Shown here in pieces: positions 34,494 through 44,263 of a stretch of DNA of 56,384 nt. The stretch comes from Clostridiales bacterium (GTDB taxonomy: Bacteria; Bacillota; Clostridia; Christensenellales; Borkfalkiaceae), in contig SVHY01000008.1 in assembly GCA_015055545.1 (NCBI GenBank), forward strand, positions 1 to 56,384. Direction: 5' to 3'. The notes under the pieces are model-generated. The model made no database searches and was not told where the DNA came from. It saw nothing but the letters and a program-made list of their open reading frames with translations. Position 1 is the first letter of the stretch; every line of letters starts with the position of its first letter. The position numbers and the translations under genes are program-made.

Positions 34494-35333
34494 TTATTTA
34501 CTCATATCAGGAACGGGTTTATCCAAATTCCAATATTTGTTAAATTCCGAAACGTCTAACAAACCGCTCAAATACACCGTTTTAAACGTTTCCGCATCCG
34601 TATATGCATAACCGTTATACGCATTTACGGCATCACACGTGGAATTATACGCGTCAGGACGCGTAGAACAAAGTTTCCCGTTCGTGATAATATACGAATT
34701 TTCCATAGATAACGAGGTTCTGAAAGAACGCCCGCAAATTGCACCGTTCGTCGAATTGTCAGTGAGGTCGTTAATTTCGAAAATACAGTTTTTCACATTC
34801 AAACCGCCCATGTAGAAAAACGCCACGACGCCGCCCGAACTTTGGCTGGTAGAAAAATCGTTTACTTCTATATACACGTTTTCAACGAACACAGCACCGT
34901 TCATTCTGTAAAACAGCGGAGCGCTACATTGCCCCGTAGGCGTAAAGGTTACGTTTTTCATCGCAAAATTTTTAAACACTGCGCCGCCTTCCGCGCCTTC
35001 AAAAATCCCACCGTTTGCCGTATTGATGACAAAATCACTTAACGTATGCCCCATACCGTTGAACGTACCCGTAAAGTTGCCTGCGCTTGCAATTTTAGGA
35101 TATCCGTATTGATTCGGCTCGGTAATATTAATCGTTCGTTCGCCGATATCGTCAAGGTCGTTTGCTACGGCGATATAGGAAGAAAGATATTTTGCAGCGT
35201 TAAAGAAATCGTCGTTATCGTAAATAACGAAGTCCGCAAGCACCAACGTTGCTATACAATACACCTGTTCTTCCGCGCAATAAATTTTACACGCATATTC
35301 CCGCCAACGCGTCGCCAAACGTCGTACCTGCAA
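34494..35333 (-). pseudogene. 3' part of a frameshifted BIG2/beta-helix lipoprotein gene
   Basis: This frame encodes the C-terminal part (about 260 aa) of the lipoprotein begun at 36351. Its first residues, up to about 35300, have no natural start and no ribosome-binding site. From ADFVIYDNDDFF onward it has a beta-helix-like domain with TGTFNGMGHTLSDFVI, the same FxGxGHxI motif as in the proteins at 44264-46741 and 47155-50637. Removing one base from the CCC at 35300-35302 joins both frames into a single 618-aa protein (...GDALA-EYACKIYCAEEQ...). Either a genuine mutation or an assembly/sequencing error; I cannot tell which. Confidence 0.7.
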
Positions 35334-36351
35334 CCGAATCGTCCGTCACCGCGTACGATTTACCCAACTTTTCCACTTCAATAACGCTTGCAGTGTATCC
35401 GTCGCCAAAATACCAATTGCCGTCCACCAAATTATCCGTTTCATTCAAACCGATCAATAAATCGTCGTTCAAATCAAGCACCGCATACTCCACGGCTACG
35501 TTTATGAAAGTTTGTATACTTTCACCGTTTGCCTTCGTATACGTACCTATCAATTTGGTCGTCCCGACGGACTTGGCTTGCAATTGTTCGCCCGAAACAA
35601 TCGCCACGTCCTCGTTTTCGCTCGTCCAAACGATGTCCGCATTTTCCACTACTTCACCAGCGGAAAAAACTTGAGCGGACAATTCTTCCGCATTAGAGAA
35701 ATTTTGCCCTCTAAACGATTTTTCTACGTCATATAAAACGATATCTTTATGCGTAGGCACGATGCCTTCGTTTTCGTTAACTACGCAAGGCAACGTCGCC
35801 GTTGCAATGTCCGTAATACCGCGCCAACTTGCTTTCACCGACAAAGTAGCTTCCCCTGCGCCGTTCGCTTTTAAAACGCACCCCTCCGCCACCGAAACAA
35901 CCGACGTATTAGAACTTACCACCGTATACGTCGCGTTATCGAACGCCGTACCGTTTACGTATAAATAAGGATTGAACGTGAAGTCGCCACCCACAATCAG
36001 GCTCATTTCCGTTTCGTCGATATACGGCGTGCTTGCCGCAGCCACGACCGTCAATTCCAATGATTGTTCGTCGTCGTCATAAATTGCCGAAACGCTTGCC
36101 GTGCCTTGCGATTTAGCAAATACTACGCCGTCTACTACTTCTAAAACGTCTGTATCGGACGATTCCCATTCTACATTGGAATCTTTTACGTCGTCGAAAA
36201 CTTCCAAAGAAAGTTCGGTGTACAACCCCATTTCCGTTTTGGAAGGAGTTTGAAAAATTTCAGCGTTTTTTTCTTCTTCCGTTTCGTCGTTACACGCAGC
36301 AAACGTCGCAACACAGCTTGTTGCAAGAAGTATACAAATCCATTTTTTCAT
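35287..36351 (-). pseudogene. 5' part of the frameshifted BIG2/beta-helix lipoprotein gene
   Basis: 354 aa as read. A lipoprotein signal MKKWICILLATSCVATFAAC gives a lipid-anchored Cys at residue 20. Two or three BIG2-like immunoglobulin domains follow (VEWESSDTDVLEVVDGVVFAKSQGTASVSA split across about 60-95; YTVVSSNTSVVSVAEGCVLKANGAGEATLSV; IVWTSENEDVAIVSGEQLQAKSVGTTKL). The frame ends at GDALAGICV, 47 bp inside the next frame, just where the domain seems to continue. Counted with the downstream part it is a surface lipoprotein of the same type as the 1160-aa one at 47155-50637. Starts 12 bp after the DUF4838 gene stop. Confidence 0.75.
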
Positions 36352-36363
36352 AGTCCGTTCTCC

Positions 36364-38352
36364 TTATAAAATTCCCCATTCCATCCACAAATTGACAAGC
36401 GTATTGTCGTCGCCTTCCGCAAGTTTGATGATACCCGCAAGCGCCGCAATGTCCTTACATTCGTTTTTCACTTCCCACATATATTCTGCTGAATACTTGT
36501 TTTCGTGAATAGCCACCATGCTATAATAAACAGATAAACGCTCCATGCGGATATTTTTGGAATATAATTCGTATTTTTCAAAATCCGTATATTGCAACGG
36601 CGCAATTGCCGCAAGTGCCTCGTCGTACAATTCCACCCAACGGTCTAAAAGGTTCTTCGGCCAATATTTATCTTCCGTTAATACCGCGTAACACGATCTC
36701 GTAACCGTCAATCCTTCATATTCCAAATTATACGCATAACGCGCCCTTTGTTCTTGGAAAATTTGCATCATTACGTTTGCAGCAGGGCCGTAATACGCGT
36801 TAAAGAATTTATCGACCAGTTCGTTGAAATTATAGTTTACGTTCCAACCGAATTTTGAATTTAAATAAATTTTCAGCATATGCCAGCCCGTAGCGCCACC
36901 CATGTTTTGACCTTGTCCCAAGTCATACAGCCACTGCGTATTGCTGTTTGCCGCAAATATATAAAATTCTTGCAACTGCTCAAACGTATCGAAAAAGCTT
37001 AAAAAGTCTATATAATTCGCGTGATACGAATAAATATTAAACTCGTCGCAAAGCACGCGCCAAGCGCGGAAATTCTTATAATAGGACGCGTTCACTTCCT
37101 CGTAAATAGAATTTTGGTAATCCATATTAATCGGCGCAAACATAACCTGTACGTGGTCGCCGCAAATCACCGTATCGTCAACGGGCGTAAACGTATCCGT
37201 TTTTTCGTCGTATTTTACAGGCGCAGCCTCCGTCGTCGTATACGCCAAAAAGGTAATTTTGAAATCACGCGCATACGGTTGACCTTCGGGCGTTTCCATC
37301 CAAGCCTCTACATCGTCCGCTAAATCGTTAATAAAATGGATAGCCGTTGCGGAGAACGCCCCGTATTTTTCTTTCACTGCCGCGCACGCCTCGCAATAAC
37401 ACCACGACATGGTATCTTGGTGCGAAAACGTAATCATATGCGCTTCCGTATTTTGAATAAAGTTGTCTTGCACATATTTCAACGCAATTTCATGCATGAG
37501 TGCAAGCTGTTGCTCATTGCCGTGCGCCGTATAACAAAGTTCGTTCTTTTCCGCGTTGTAAAAGTTTGGATATGTAGCCTCATACGTTGCTTTGGGAAAA
37601 CATTCAAACGTAGAGTGCACGCCTATCGTACCCGCAAACAGTTTATTGTCACGAGGCATAAAGCGCATACGTTTTTCCGCCACTTTACCCTGCAACATGG
37701 ATTCGCCGCCCGAACGCAAAGGAATATCAGGCAAATCCAACACGTCGAAGTTCTTTAACGTCGTTTTTGCCTTTTGATCGATCGTGTAACAATCCACGGC
37801 AAAACAATCGAAATTGTATTCAAGCTCTAAAAATCCGTACACACCGAACAACGTTCCGTATACGTCGTCGCCCGTGATAAAGACGCTGTTTCCTTTCGTC
37901 TTAATCATATAACCGTTCATGCCCAAATTCAAACCGTCCGTAGACAGCCCCGCGTTTTGAAATACGTTGTTTTGACCGAGTACGATTAATTCTGCCGTCT
38001 GCGAATAGCCTACGCTTGCGTCCGTCACAATCGGTAACGTTGCGCCCGTCGCCTCCTTAAAAAACATTTGCAATTCTTCCGACGCAATCACGAGTTCCTT
38101 AGGCGCGTTCTCCTCCACGACGATTTTATAACCCGACGAACCGTTTTCCGCCATCACGTGCGTCGTTTCCGTATAATCGTATTGATGTACGCCGCCGTCG
38201 AACGTTTCGCGCACTACGCTTTCTTCCGCGCTTGCACCGCCACCGCCGTTTTCATTCTCCGTTTCGTCCGTTTCGTCGTCCACGCAGCCTACGAATAGAA
38301 ACGTACACGCCAAAAGTGTAAACGCCAACCTTTTTAAAAAATCTTTTTTCAT
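36364..38352 (-). CDS. DUF4838 domain lipoprotein
   Basis: 662 aa. Lipobox FVGC at residue 23, then a Glu/Gly-rich linker. Residues about 70-200 (ELVIASEELQMFFKEATGATLPIV; LIVLGQNN; GYMIKTKGNSVFITG; DVYGTLFGVYGFLE) match the N-terminal domain found in alpha-glucuronidases and GH20-type enzymes. The following DUF4838 region has MITFSHQDTMSWCYCEACAAV and KITFLAYTTTEAAP, with a C-terminal helical part. DUF4838 proteins are common in polysaccharide loci; the activity is not established, and a glycosidase or binding protein are both possible. It is extracellular and membrane anchored. 12 bp separate it from each neighbour. Confidence 0.8.
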   Translation of the reverse strand: MKKDFLKRLAFTLLACTFLFVGCVDDETDETENENGGGGASAEESVVRETFDGGVHQYDYTETTHVMAENGSSGYKIVVEENAPKELVIASEELQMFFKEATGATLPIVTDASVGYSQTAELIVLGQNNVFQNAGLSTDGLNLGMNGYMIKTKGNSVFITGDDVYGTLFGVYGFLELEYNFDCFAVDCYTIDQKAKTTLKNFDVLDLPDIPLRSGGESMLQGKVAEKRMRFMPRDNKLFAGTIGVHSTFECFPKATYEATYPNFYNAEKNELCYTAHGNEQQLALMHEIALKYVQDNFIQNTEAHMITFSHQDTMSWCYCEACAAVKEKYGAFSATAIHFINDLADDVEAWMETPEGQPYARDFKITFLAYTTTEAAPVKYDEKTDTFTPVDDTVICGDHVQVMFAPINMDYQNSIYEEVNASYYKNFRAWRVLCDEFNIYSYHANYIDFLSFFDTFEQLQEFYIFAANSNTQWLYDLGQGQNMGGATGWHMLKIYLNSKFGWNVNYNFNELVDKFFNAYYGPAANVMMQIFQEQRARYAYNLEYEGLTVTRSCYAVLTEDKYWPKNLLDRWVELYDEALAAIAPLQYTDFEKYELYSKNIRMERLSVYYSMVAIHENKYSAEYMWEVKNECKDIAALAGIIKLAEGDDNTLVNLWMEWGIL

Positions 38353-38364
38353 AGCTCCTCTCCC

Positions 38365-40461
38365 TTACGAAACGATAATTTCATAACTTTCTATCGTCGA
38401 GTTCTTTTCAGCGTCCATCGCTTGATAGAATACCGTATATGTGCCAGCCGTTGACGCGTTAAACACGCCTTCTTTCACTTCTATGATCTTACCGTCGGGT
38501 TTGTAAACGTACACGTATACGTCCAATTCCGTCCCGACAACGTCCGTTGCCGTTGCTTCCCAAACGGTTACGTCGCCAACGGTAAACTGCGTTTCGCCTT
38601 TCACCAAACGGATTTTAGGCGGCGTCCGATCCACTACGGAAATACCGTACGCGTATAATTGCTTATTCGACAGCGTATCGGAAACTTCCATACATATGTT
38701 GTAAATACCCGTTTTTTCCATCACGATAGAATACGGTTTTGAATATTCCGTCTCACTGCCGTCTAAAAGCGTACCGTCCAAAGCGGTAACGAATTCGCCG
38801 TCAGGATCCAACACGTAGAAATTAACTAGGCAGTCGTAATCTAAAACGTCGCTGACGTAGAACGGCAACAATTCAACCACTTCACCGATTTTCCGTTCTC
38901 CGCCGTTATGTCTGGAAAATGCAATTTCAGGCACTGCGTCCATCGCGTTGTAATTGAAGTTTTGATTGCCAAGCTTATACATGGAAATCGCCGCCGCGCC
39001 GTCTACACCCGTCATTTTCATGGTGAGATAGGCTTTGCCGCTAGGGAATCCGTTAAACGTTTCCCCGCCAAGCGTACGTCCGAAAAATACGTCGAGCGTA
39101 TTGTTGACGTTAAACGTCTTATCGTCGTCCGCATACGCAAACGTTATTTTCTCACCCGAAAACAACGACGCTTGCATAGTATACTCCGTTTCGTCGTTCA
39201 CGGTGTAAATCAAGCCGCCGCCCGTCTTTTCGCGGAACGATACTTTCACTTGCACGGTCGGATCGTTGCTGTCCGTAAGATACAATTCCACGCTTTCGTA
39301 ATTTTTGTATTTCGCACTACCGGCAAACACGACGTTGACTTTCTTTGCGAACAACGGATTGATAAAATCCACCGCCGCGCCGTCCGTCATTGTAAACAGT
39401 TCGATATAATCCGCGGTCAACGTCATCGTGTAATCGTCGCCGTCAAAATATTTCTCATAACTGTTCAACTGCCCGTAATCGACGTTCACTACTTTCGCCG
39501 CATACGTCAATTGCGTTACGGCGTTGCCGTACGTCAAACTGTATTTCACGGTGACGTTCCCTTCTGCGATGGGCGTAAACGCGCCGTTTTCCACCGTAAC
39601 CGTTTCCCCGTTTTCGTATTCCACCGTAACGACGGGGATCATTTCCACGGGCGAACCGAACACGAAATGATACGCTTTGGGCACGGGTAACACGTAGGCT
39701 TTATCGCGCAAGAAATACTTAGGCACGCTTACGTCTTCTACGAACACGGGCGTTTCGTTTTTACCCACCGTAATTTCGTAAGACGCGGTTGCCGTTTCCA
39801 AGTAATCGTCGGCGGAATATTCCACAACGTACACACCTTCATACATAGGCGTGAACGAGTCGCCGTTTAAAACCTGCGTTTCTTTACCGTCTTTGTGCTT
39901 GATTTGCACTTGCAAATCGACTTTACCCGAAACGTTTTCCAAATTCGCGCTCGCCACTGCAATTTTTTCACCCGTTATGCAAGTTTGCGTTTTGTCGCCC
40001 AAGGTTATCTTCAACGCGCCCTTTTCTACGCACGGCACGGCGTAAACGAACACCGCTTTATTTCCCGACGCGTCCGTTGCCGTATATTCCACTACGTATT
40101 CGCCCGTTTGTTGCGGCACGAACACGCCGTCTTTCACTTCCACGCGCGATTTCGTCGTCGAATAATAATACAACCAAACGCGCGTCGCCACTTTCACTTC
40201 GTTATCGTAACTGTCCTGCGCCGTTGCATTAAAAATACGGTAATCCTTTCCAACGACGGCGCAAGGCGCGTTGTTTACGTCGTAGCCCATCGTATCGAGC
40301 GTGATACGCGGCGCACCTGCTGTCGGTTCGAACGTTTCTGCAACCGTATCGGGAACGTCCGCCGCGCGCACGATTTGCGGAACGGCAATCGCGCCCACGC
40401 AAAGCGTAACAAGCCCCGCCGTCCATAACGCTATTTTTTTAGAGAACTTTTTACTTTTCAT
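38365..40461 (-). CDS. Secreted multi-domain Ig-like protein
   Basis: 698 aa. Signal peptide 1-33 (cut after VRA), no lipobox and no visible sortase motif. Several Ig-like/PKD-type modules end in patterns such as TGEYVVEYTATDASGNKAV, EGVYVVEYSADDYLETATASYEI and AGTYTVFYQAMDAEKNSTIESYEI. A central beta-sandwich part (about 340-520: YTMTLTADYIELFTM; KVNVVFAGSAKYKNYESVELYL) looks like a lectin or carbohydrate-binding domain. Probably a cell-surface sugar-binding or scaffold protein for the transport system next to it; function is inference. 23 bp downstream of malG-type permease. Confidence 0.7.
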   Translation of the reverse strand: MKSKKFSKKIALWTAGLVTLCVGAIAVPQIVRAADVPDTVAETFEPTAGAPRITLDTMGYDVNNAPCAVVGKDYRIFNATAQDSYDNEVKVATRVWLYYYSTTKSRVEVKDGVFVPQQTGEYVVEYTATDASGNKAVFVYAVPCVEKGALKITLGDKTQTCITGEKIAVASANLENVSGKVDLQVQIKHKDGKETQVLNGDSFTPMYEGVYVVEYSADDYLETATASYEITVGKNETPVFVEDVSVPKYFLRDKAYVLPVPKAYHFVFGSPVEMIPVVTVEYENGETVTVENGAFTPIAEGNVTVKYSLTYGNAVTQLTYAAKVVNVDYGQLNSYEKYFDGDDYTMTLTADYIELFTMTDGAAVDFINPLFAKKVNVVFAGSAKYKNYESVELYLTDSNDPTVQVKVSFREKTGGGLIYTVNDETEYTMQASLFSGEKITFAYADDDKTFNVNNTLDVFFGRTLGGETFNGFPSGKAYLTMKMTGVDGAAAISMYKLGNQNFNYNAMDAVPEIAFSRHNGGERKIGEVVELLPFYVSDVLDYDCLVNFYVLDPDGEFVTALDGTLLDGSETEYSKPYSIVMEKTGIYNICMEVSDTLSNKQLYAYGISVVDRTPPKIRLVKGETQFTVGDVTVWEATATDVVGTELDVYVYVYKPDGKIIEVKEGVFNASTAGTYTVFYQAMDAEKNSTIESYEIIVS

Positions 40462-40484
40462 CTTACTCTCCTTGTTTTATTGGA

Positions 40485-41393
40485 TTATTCTTTCACACCG
40501 CCCATAGTCAAGTTGCCCATAATCTTATTTCGGAAGGCAATGAACAAAACCAAAATCGGCAATACCATGATCATACAACACGCCATACGCATGGGATCGG
40601 TGGATAATGCGTTGGAAGTATTCCGTCCCATATCAAACACACCGTACGCAAGCGTAGGATGCGTAGGCAACCACAGCAAAGGCGTTTGATAATCGTTCCA
40701 AAGTTCGATGAACATAATCAAGAATACCGTCGCAAACGTAGCCTTGGCAAGCGGCAACATAATCGAAAACAACACGCGGTATTCGTTTGCCCCGTCGATG
40801 GTTGCGGCTTCGGAATATTCCTTTGCCATACCTTTAAACACGCCGTAATAAACAAGGAAATAGAACCCCGTAAAGCTGGCTTGCATCAGATATACGCCAA
40901 GGAAAGAATCGAACAAACGCAGTTTTTTCATAATAACCATCATAGACGCGTTGCTGCCGATAATGGGAATAATCATCGTCACGATAACGCACGTATACAG
41001 GATTTTGCTGAACATGTTATCCCATTTTTGCGCAACGTACGCCACCAAACACGGAATCAATGCTTTGATAAACGCGCCCGCCACCGCATACATAAGCGAA
41101 TACATCAACTGATATTCGATGGTATATCTAAGCTTGTTGCCTTCGGCATCCACGATGATGAGATAGAAATTTCTGAAAACTTCGGGGTAATTTTTCCATT
41201 CCCATTCCCAAGGCCAACCCTCGGGTATGCCCGTATTGTCGAAATAATAATTGATGTCGCTTTTGAGCGAAGTGGAAAGTCCCCACAAAAACAGCAATAC
41301 GAACGTCAACGCGTACAAAACCAAAATAACGCCGATACAGATAACGAAAATACTTTTTCTTTCACGTAATTTATGTGTTTTCATCTTTCTCAC
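40485..41393 (-). CDS. Carbohydrate ABC transporter permease, MalG type
   Basis: 302 aa with six membrane helices. The EAA loop EAATIDGANEYRVLFSIMLP is the ATPase-contact motif. It forms a heterodimer channel with the MalF-type permease just upstream (stop 41395, 1 bp apart). No ABC ATPase gene lies in this cluster; CUT1 transporters in Firmicutes often share one MsmK-like ATPase encoded elsewhere. Confidence 0.93.
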   Translation of the reverse strand: MRKMKTHKLRERKSIFVICIGVILVLYALTFVLLFLWGLSTSLKSDINYYFDNTGIPEGWPWEWEWKNYPEVFRNFYLIIVDAEGNKLRYTIEYQLMYSLMYAVAGAFIKALIPCLVAYVAQKWDNMFSKILYTCVIVTMIIPIIGSNASMMVIMKKLRLFDSFLGVYLMQASFTGFYFLVYYGVFKGMAKEYSEAATIDGANEYRVLFSIMLPLAKATFATVFLIMFIELWNDYQTPLLWLPTHPTLAYGVFDMGRNTSNALSTDPMRMACCMIMVLPILVLFIAFRNKIMGNLTMGGVKE

Positions 41394-41394
41394 C

Positions 41395-42393
41395 TCAATT
41401 TGTGGACGGACCGTATTTTTCCATCAACCGCCGTATAATAAGCGTTAACGGCGCAGCCACACACGTCATCAAAAGTCCAAGCGCGGACAAATACGTATAA
41501 TCCGCCATCGTGCCCTTTTGCACCCTTGCGTACAGCAAATACCCAAACGTTTCCATGCCCGAACCCAAGCCGTTTTCGCCGCAGAACGAGAACAAGTGCA
41601 TTTGGTTGGTGAAAATCCCCGCAATGGCAGATACGATAAAGGTGATCGTCGTAGGCCAAACCATGGGAATTACGATGAAAAAGAGTTCTTTAACGGGCGT
41701 AATCCCGTCTAATCTTGCCGATTCGATAACGGAATCGGAAATGCCGCTCATCGTACCGCTGTACACCAAAACCTGCGTACCGAACCCAACCCAAATCGCA
41801 AAGAACAAGATCATGGGGAATTGCGTATCCGAACCCGGCAACAAAAGCGGATCGATGGATTTGTCAAACAAATCGAACCAAAGTTTCGGAATCACCGCGT
41901 CGACAAAATATTGATACATAATGACGACGACCATCGTAGAAACGATATGCGGCGCGTATAAAATTATTTTAAACATTTTCGAACCGAAATGGTTTTTGTA
42001 AATATAATACGAAAAAACGATCGTTCCGAAATTGGAAAATACCAAGTTAAACACGAATAAAATCAGCGAATTTTTCACAGACGCGCGCATACTTTCGTCT
42101 GCCGCAAAATCCTGAAAAATGTCCTTAAAGTTTTGAAAACCGTGGGAAACGTATTTCGCCGATTCGTAATCGTAGCGTTGAAACGCCAAGATAAACGAAT
42201 TCAAATTCATGTAAATGAAAAATACGAGAAACTGTAATACGGGGAACGCCACGATCGATACGTAAAAGATGAAATGGCTTCTCTGCATCCCCAAAATTTT
42301 TTTCATGCCTACCTTTTTGGTGGCAACCCCTTCTCTCTCCGAAGAGAGAGAAGTTTCTTCGCCACTTTCCAAGGTATATTTATTCTCAATCAT
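41395..42393 (-). CDS. Carbohydrate ABC transporter permease, MalF/UgpA type
   Basis: 332 aa with six membrane helices after a cytoplasmic N-terminus of about 30 residues. EAA loop ESARLDGITPVKELFFIVIP. Partner of the MalG-type permease and of the binding lipoprotein 24 bp upstream, so a CUT1-family oligosaccharide importer. The substrate is not predictable from sequence. Confidence 0.93.
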   Translation of the reverse strand: MIENKYTLESGEETSLSSEREGVATKKVGMKKILGMQRSHFIFYVSIVAFPVLQFLVFFIYMNLNSFILAFQRYDYESAKYVSHGFQNFKDIFQDFAADESMRASVKNSLILFVFNLVFSNFGTIVFSYYIYKNHFGSKMFKIILYAPHIVSTMVVVIMYQYFVDAVIPKLWFDLFDKSIDPLLLPGSDTQFPMILFFAIWVGFGTQVLVYSGTMSGISDSVIESARLDGITPVKELFFIVIPMVWPTTITFIVSAIAGIFTNQMHLFSFCGENGLGSGMETFGYLLYARVQKGTMADYTYLSALGLLMTCVAAPLTLIIRRLMEKYGPSTN

Positions 42394-42417
42394 AATATAC
42401 CTCCTAAGCTAAATTGC

Positions 42418-44109
42418 TTACGCAATGATCGCCTGCCATTCGCTTGCCGTCAATTGCACTTGTTCGAAATACTGCGCCGCCGTCATGGTGCCGCTGTTGA
42501 ATGCGTTGAACATGATCGTTTGACTGTCAGCCGCCCAGAAATCGCCGCCCGTGCTCAAATTGAATTTCGCGGCGTTTTTCAAGAATTCCGATCTACCCGT
42601 AAACGGATAGATAAGCGTGCCCGCTTGTTCCGCAGCCTTTCTCATTTGCAACATGTATTTACCGTTGCTGCAAAGTTCGTCGCTTTCTTCAATCGCCGAC
42701 AAATCGTAGGAAACGCCCTTCATGATACCGTTCGTTTCCAACGTAAATTTTTGCATTTGTTCGTCCGTGTACGCATAGCTTAAAAAGGCTTTTGCCGCGT
42801 CCATAGACGCACCCGACGTGTTGGCGTTGATAAATGCGTAAGATTGATAACAATCCACCAAAACGGGCGCTTTACCTTTGCCTTCCGTCACCGTACCCTC
42901 ATATTGCACGGGCATCGGCATATAACGGATATCCTTTTGGTCAAACGCCGCCGAGAAATTCGTCTTCGCCTGTTCAATCGTACCCGCGTCTGCCGCTTCG
43001 TTGTAGGAATAGTTCCCGTCGATCAGCATGGCAACCTTGCTTTCTTCTCCGTCCAAACCGCTAAACCAAAGCTTTTGCTGCGCTTGAATATGCGAGAAGT
43101 TTGCACCCGTACACGTATACCCTCCCTCGGAATAATTTTCTCCCTTTGAGAACACCTTTTGGCAGAATTCGAGCGCGTAATACATCGCCGCCGAACCCTT
43201 TACCTTATACGCCGTGTCCTTGTTCAACTTCTGCATTTCCGTCTGCACTACGCCGCCCGCGTAATTGGTGACGATTTCGATTTCCTTTTCTTCGTAATTG
43301 AACAGTACGTCGAATCCGTCTTTGCCGATATAATTGGCAAACAGCGTAGACACCAACATGTTGGTGTAGTGCGTGGATTTACCCGTCCAAACGAACGGAA
43401 TCACGCCGTTACTCTTCATTTGCTTGAGCAACGTGTAAAATTCTTCGTAGGACGAGGGCAACCCGTCGTCGTACGTATTGTACTTCCCGTCGGGACCGGG
43501 CGATTTTTTCGCCGTATCGTTCGCCACGAACCCACGCGTGCCGTCAGAACGGATCACGTCGGAGAAATACAGCTTCTTTTCTTTAAACACGCCCGCGTCG
43601 TATTGCAAACCGTTGTACAGTTCGTAATGCGGAATCGCGTAATATTTCCCGTCCTTTTCCAAATACGATTTCTTGTTCGCGTTCAGCTTATCCACGATCT
43701 TCTTGCCGTCTTCACCCGTCGTATCTTTGACAAGATCGGTGATATCCGCAAGCAGCCCTTGGCTTGCCATCATGTTATAATCCAACGCTTGCGTGAAATA
43801 CAAATGATTGTTGGTGTCGGCTTTCAACGAGTTTCCAAGTTCTTTCCCCGAATAATTCTTTTGGTGATCGATGATCACTTGTACGCCCTTTTTGCCCTCT
43901 TCAAATACTTCGTCTTTCACTTTGTCTTCAAAACGGTCGGCAAGATTATCCAACCACTTCTCCCCTACGCCGCCGTTGTAATTGGCGATACGGAGCGTGG
44001 TTTTCGTTTCGTCCACTTTGTCTATCACTTCAGGTCCGCCACAAGCCGCGCCCATCATAGCGCAACCAAGCGTCGCCATTGCCATAACCGTTGCTAATGC
44101 TTTTTTCAT
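42418..44109 (-). CDS. Extracellular sugar-binding lipoprotein (ABC transporter)
   Basis: 563 aa from MKKALATVMAMATLG, chosen because AAGGAG lies 8 bp upstream and a lipoprotein signal begins there; the open frame runs on to 44226 without signal character. Lipobox GAAC at about 23. Large two-lobed type 1 binding fold with TTLRIANYNGGVGEKWLDNLADRFE and a hinge-type PVLVDCYQSYAFINANTSG near 400. Size is larger than MalE (about 400 aa), as for many oligosaccharide binders of gut Clostridia. It works with the two permeases downstream. Confidence 0.92.
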   Translation of the reverse strand: MKKALATVMAMATLGCAMMGAACGGPEVIDKVDETKTTLRIANYNGGVGEKWLDNLADRFEDKVKDEVFEEGKKGVQVIIDHQKNYSGKELGNSLKADTNNHLYFTQALDYNMMASQGLLADITDLVKDTTGEDGKKIVDKLNANKKSYLEKDGKYYAIPHYELYNGLQYDAGVFKEKKLYFSDVIRSDGTRGFVANDTAKKSPGPDGKYNTYDDGLPSSYEEFYTLLKQMKSNGVIPFVWTGKSTHYTNMLVSTLFANYIGKDGFDVLFNYEEKEIEIVTNYAGGVVQTEMQKLNKDTAYKVKGSAAMYYALEFCQKVFSKGENYSEGGYTCTGANFSHIQAQQKLWFSGLDGEESKVAMLIDGNYSYNEAADAGTIEQAKTNFSAAFDQKDIRYMPMPVQYEGTVTEGKGKAPVLVDCYQSYAFINANTSGASMDAAKAFLSYAYTDEQMQKFTLETNGIMKGVSYDLSAIEESDELCSNGKYMLQMRKAAEQAGTLIYPFTGRSEFLKNAAKFNLSTGGDFWAADSQTIMFNAFNSGTMTAAQYFEQVQLTASEWQAIIA

Positions 44110-44165
44110 ATAAAATCTCCTTTTGTCGTGCTCTTGCGTTATCGGCAAGCCTTCGCAATTTCCCC

Positions 44166-44194
44166 CGTTACGGCGGGTTTCCCCCACCGTAACG
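44166..44194. repeat. Inverted repeat upstream of the binding-protein gene
   Basis: CGTTACGG (44167-44174) and CCGTAACG (44187-44194) form a stem around GCGGG...CCCCC sequences, about 60 bp before the start codon. It might be an attenuator or mRNA-stabilising hairpin. Confidence 0.6.
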
Positions 44195-44196
44195 AG

Positions 44197-44209
44197 TGAA
44201 ACGCTTTCA
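44197..44209. promoter_or_regulatory. CRE/LacI-family operator-like palindrome
   Basis: TGAAACGCTTTCA is a perfect 13-bp interrupted palindrome close to CcpA (CRE) and LacI-family operators. It sits 88 bp upstream of the sugar-binding lipoprotein start. No LacI-type regulator is in the window. Confidence 0.5.
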
Positions 44210-44263
44210 AAACCACGATGGCTCAATCGTTCGTTTTATACTTGCTTTTCATAACGTCTTTGT

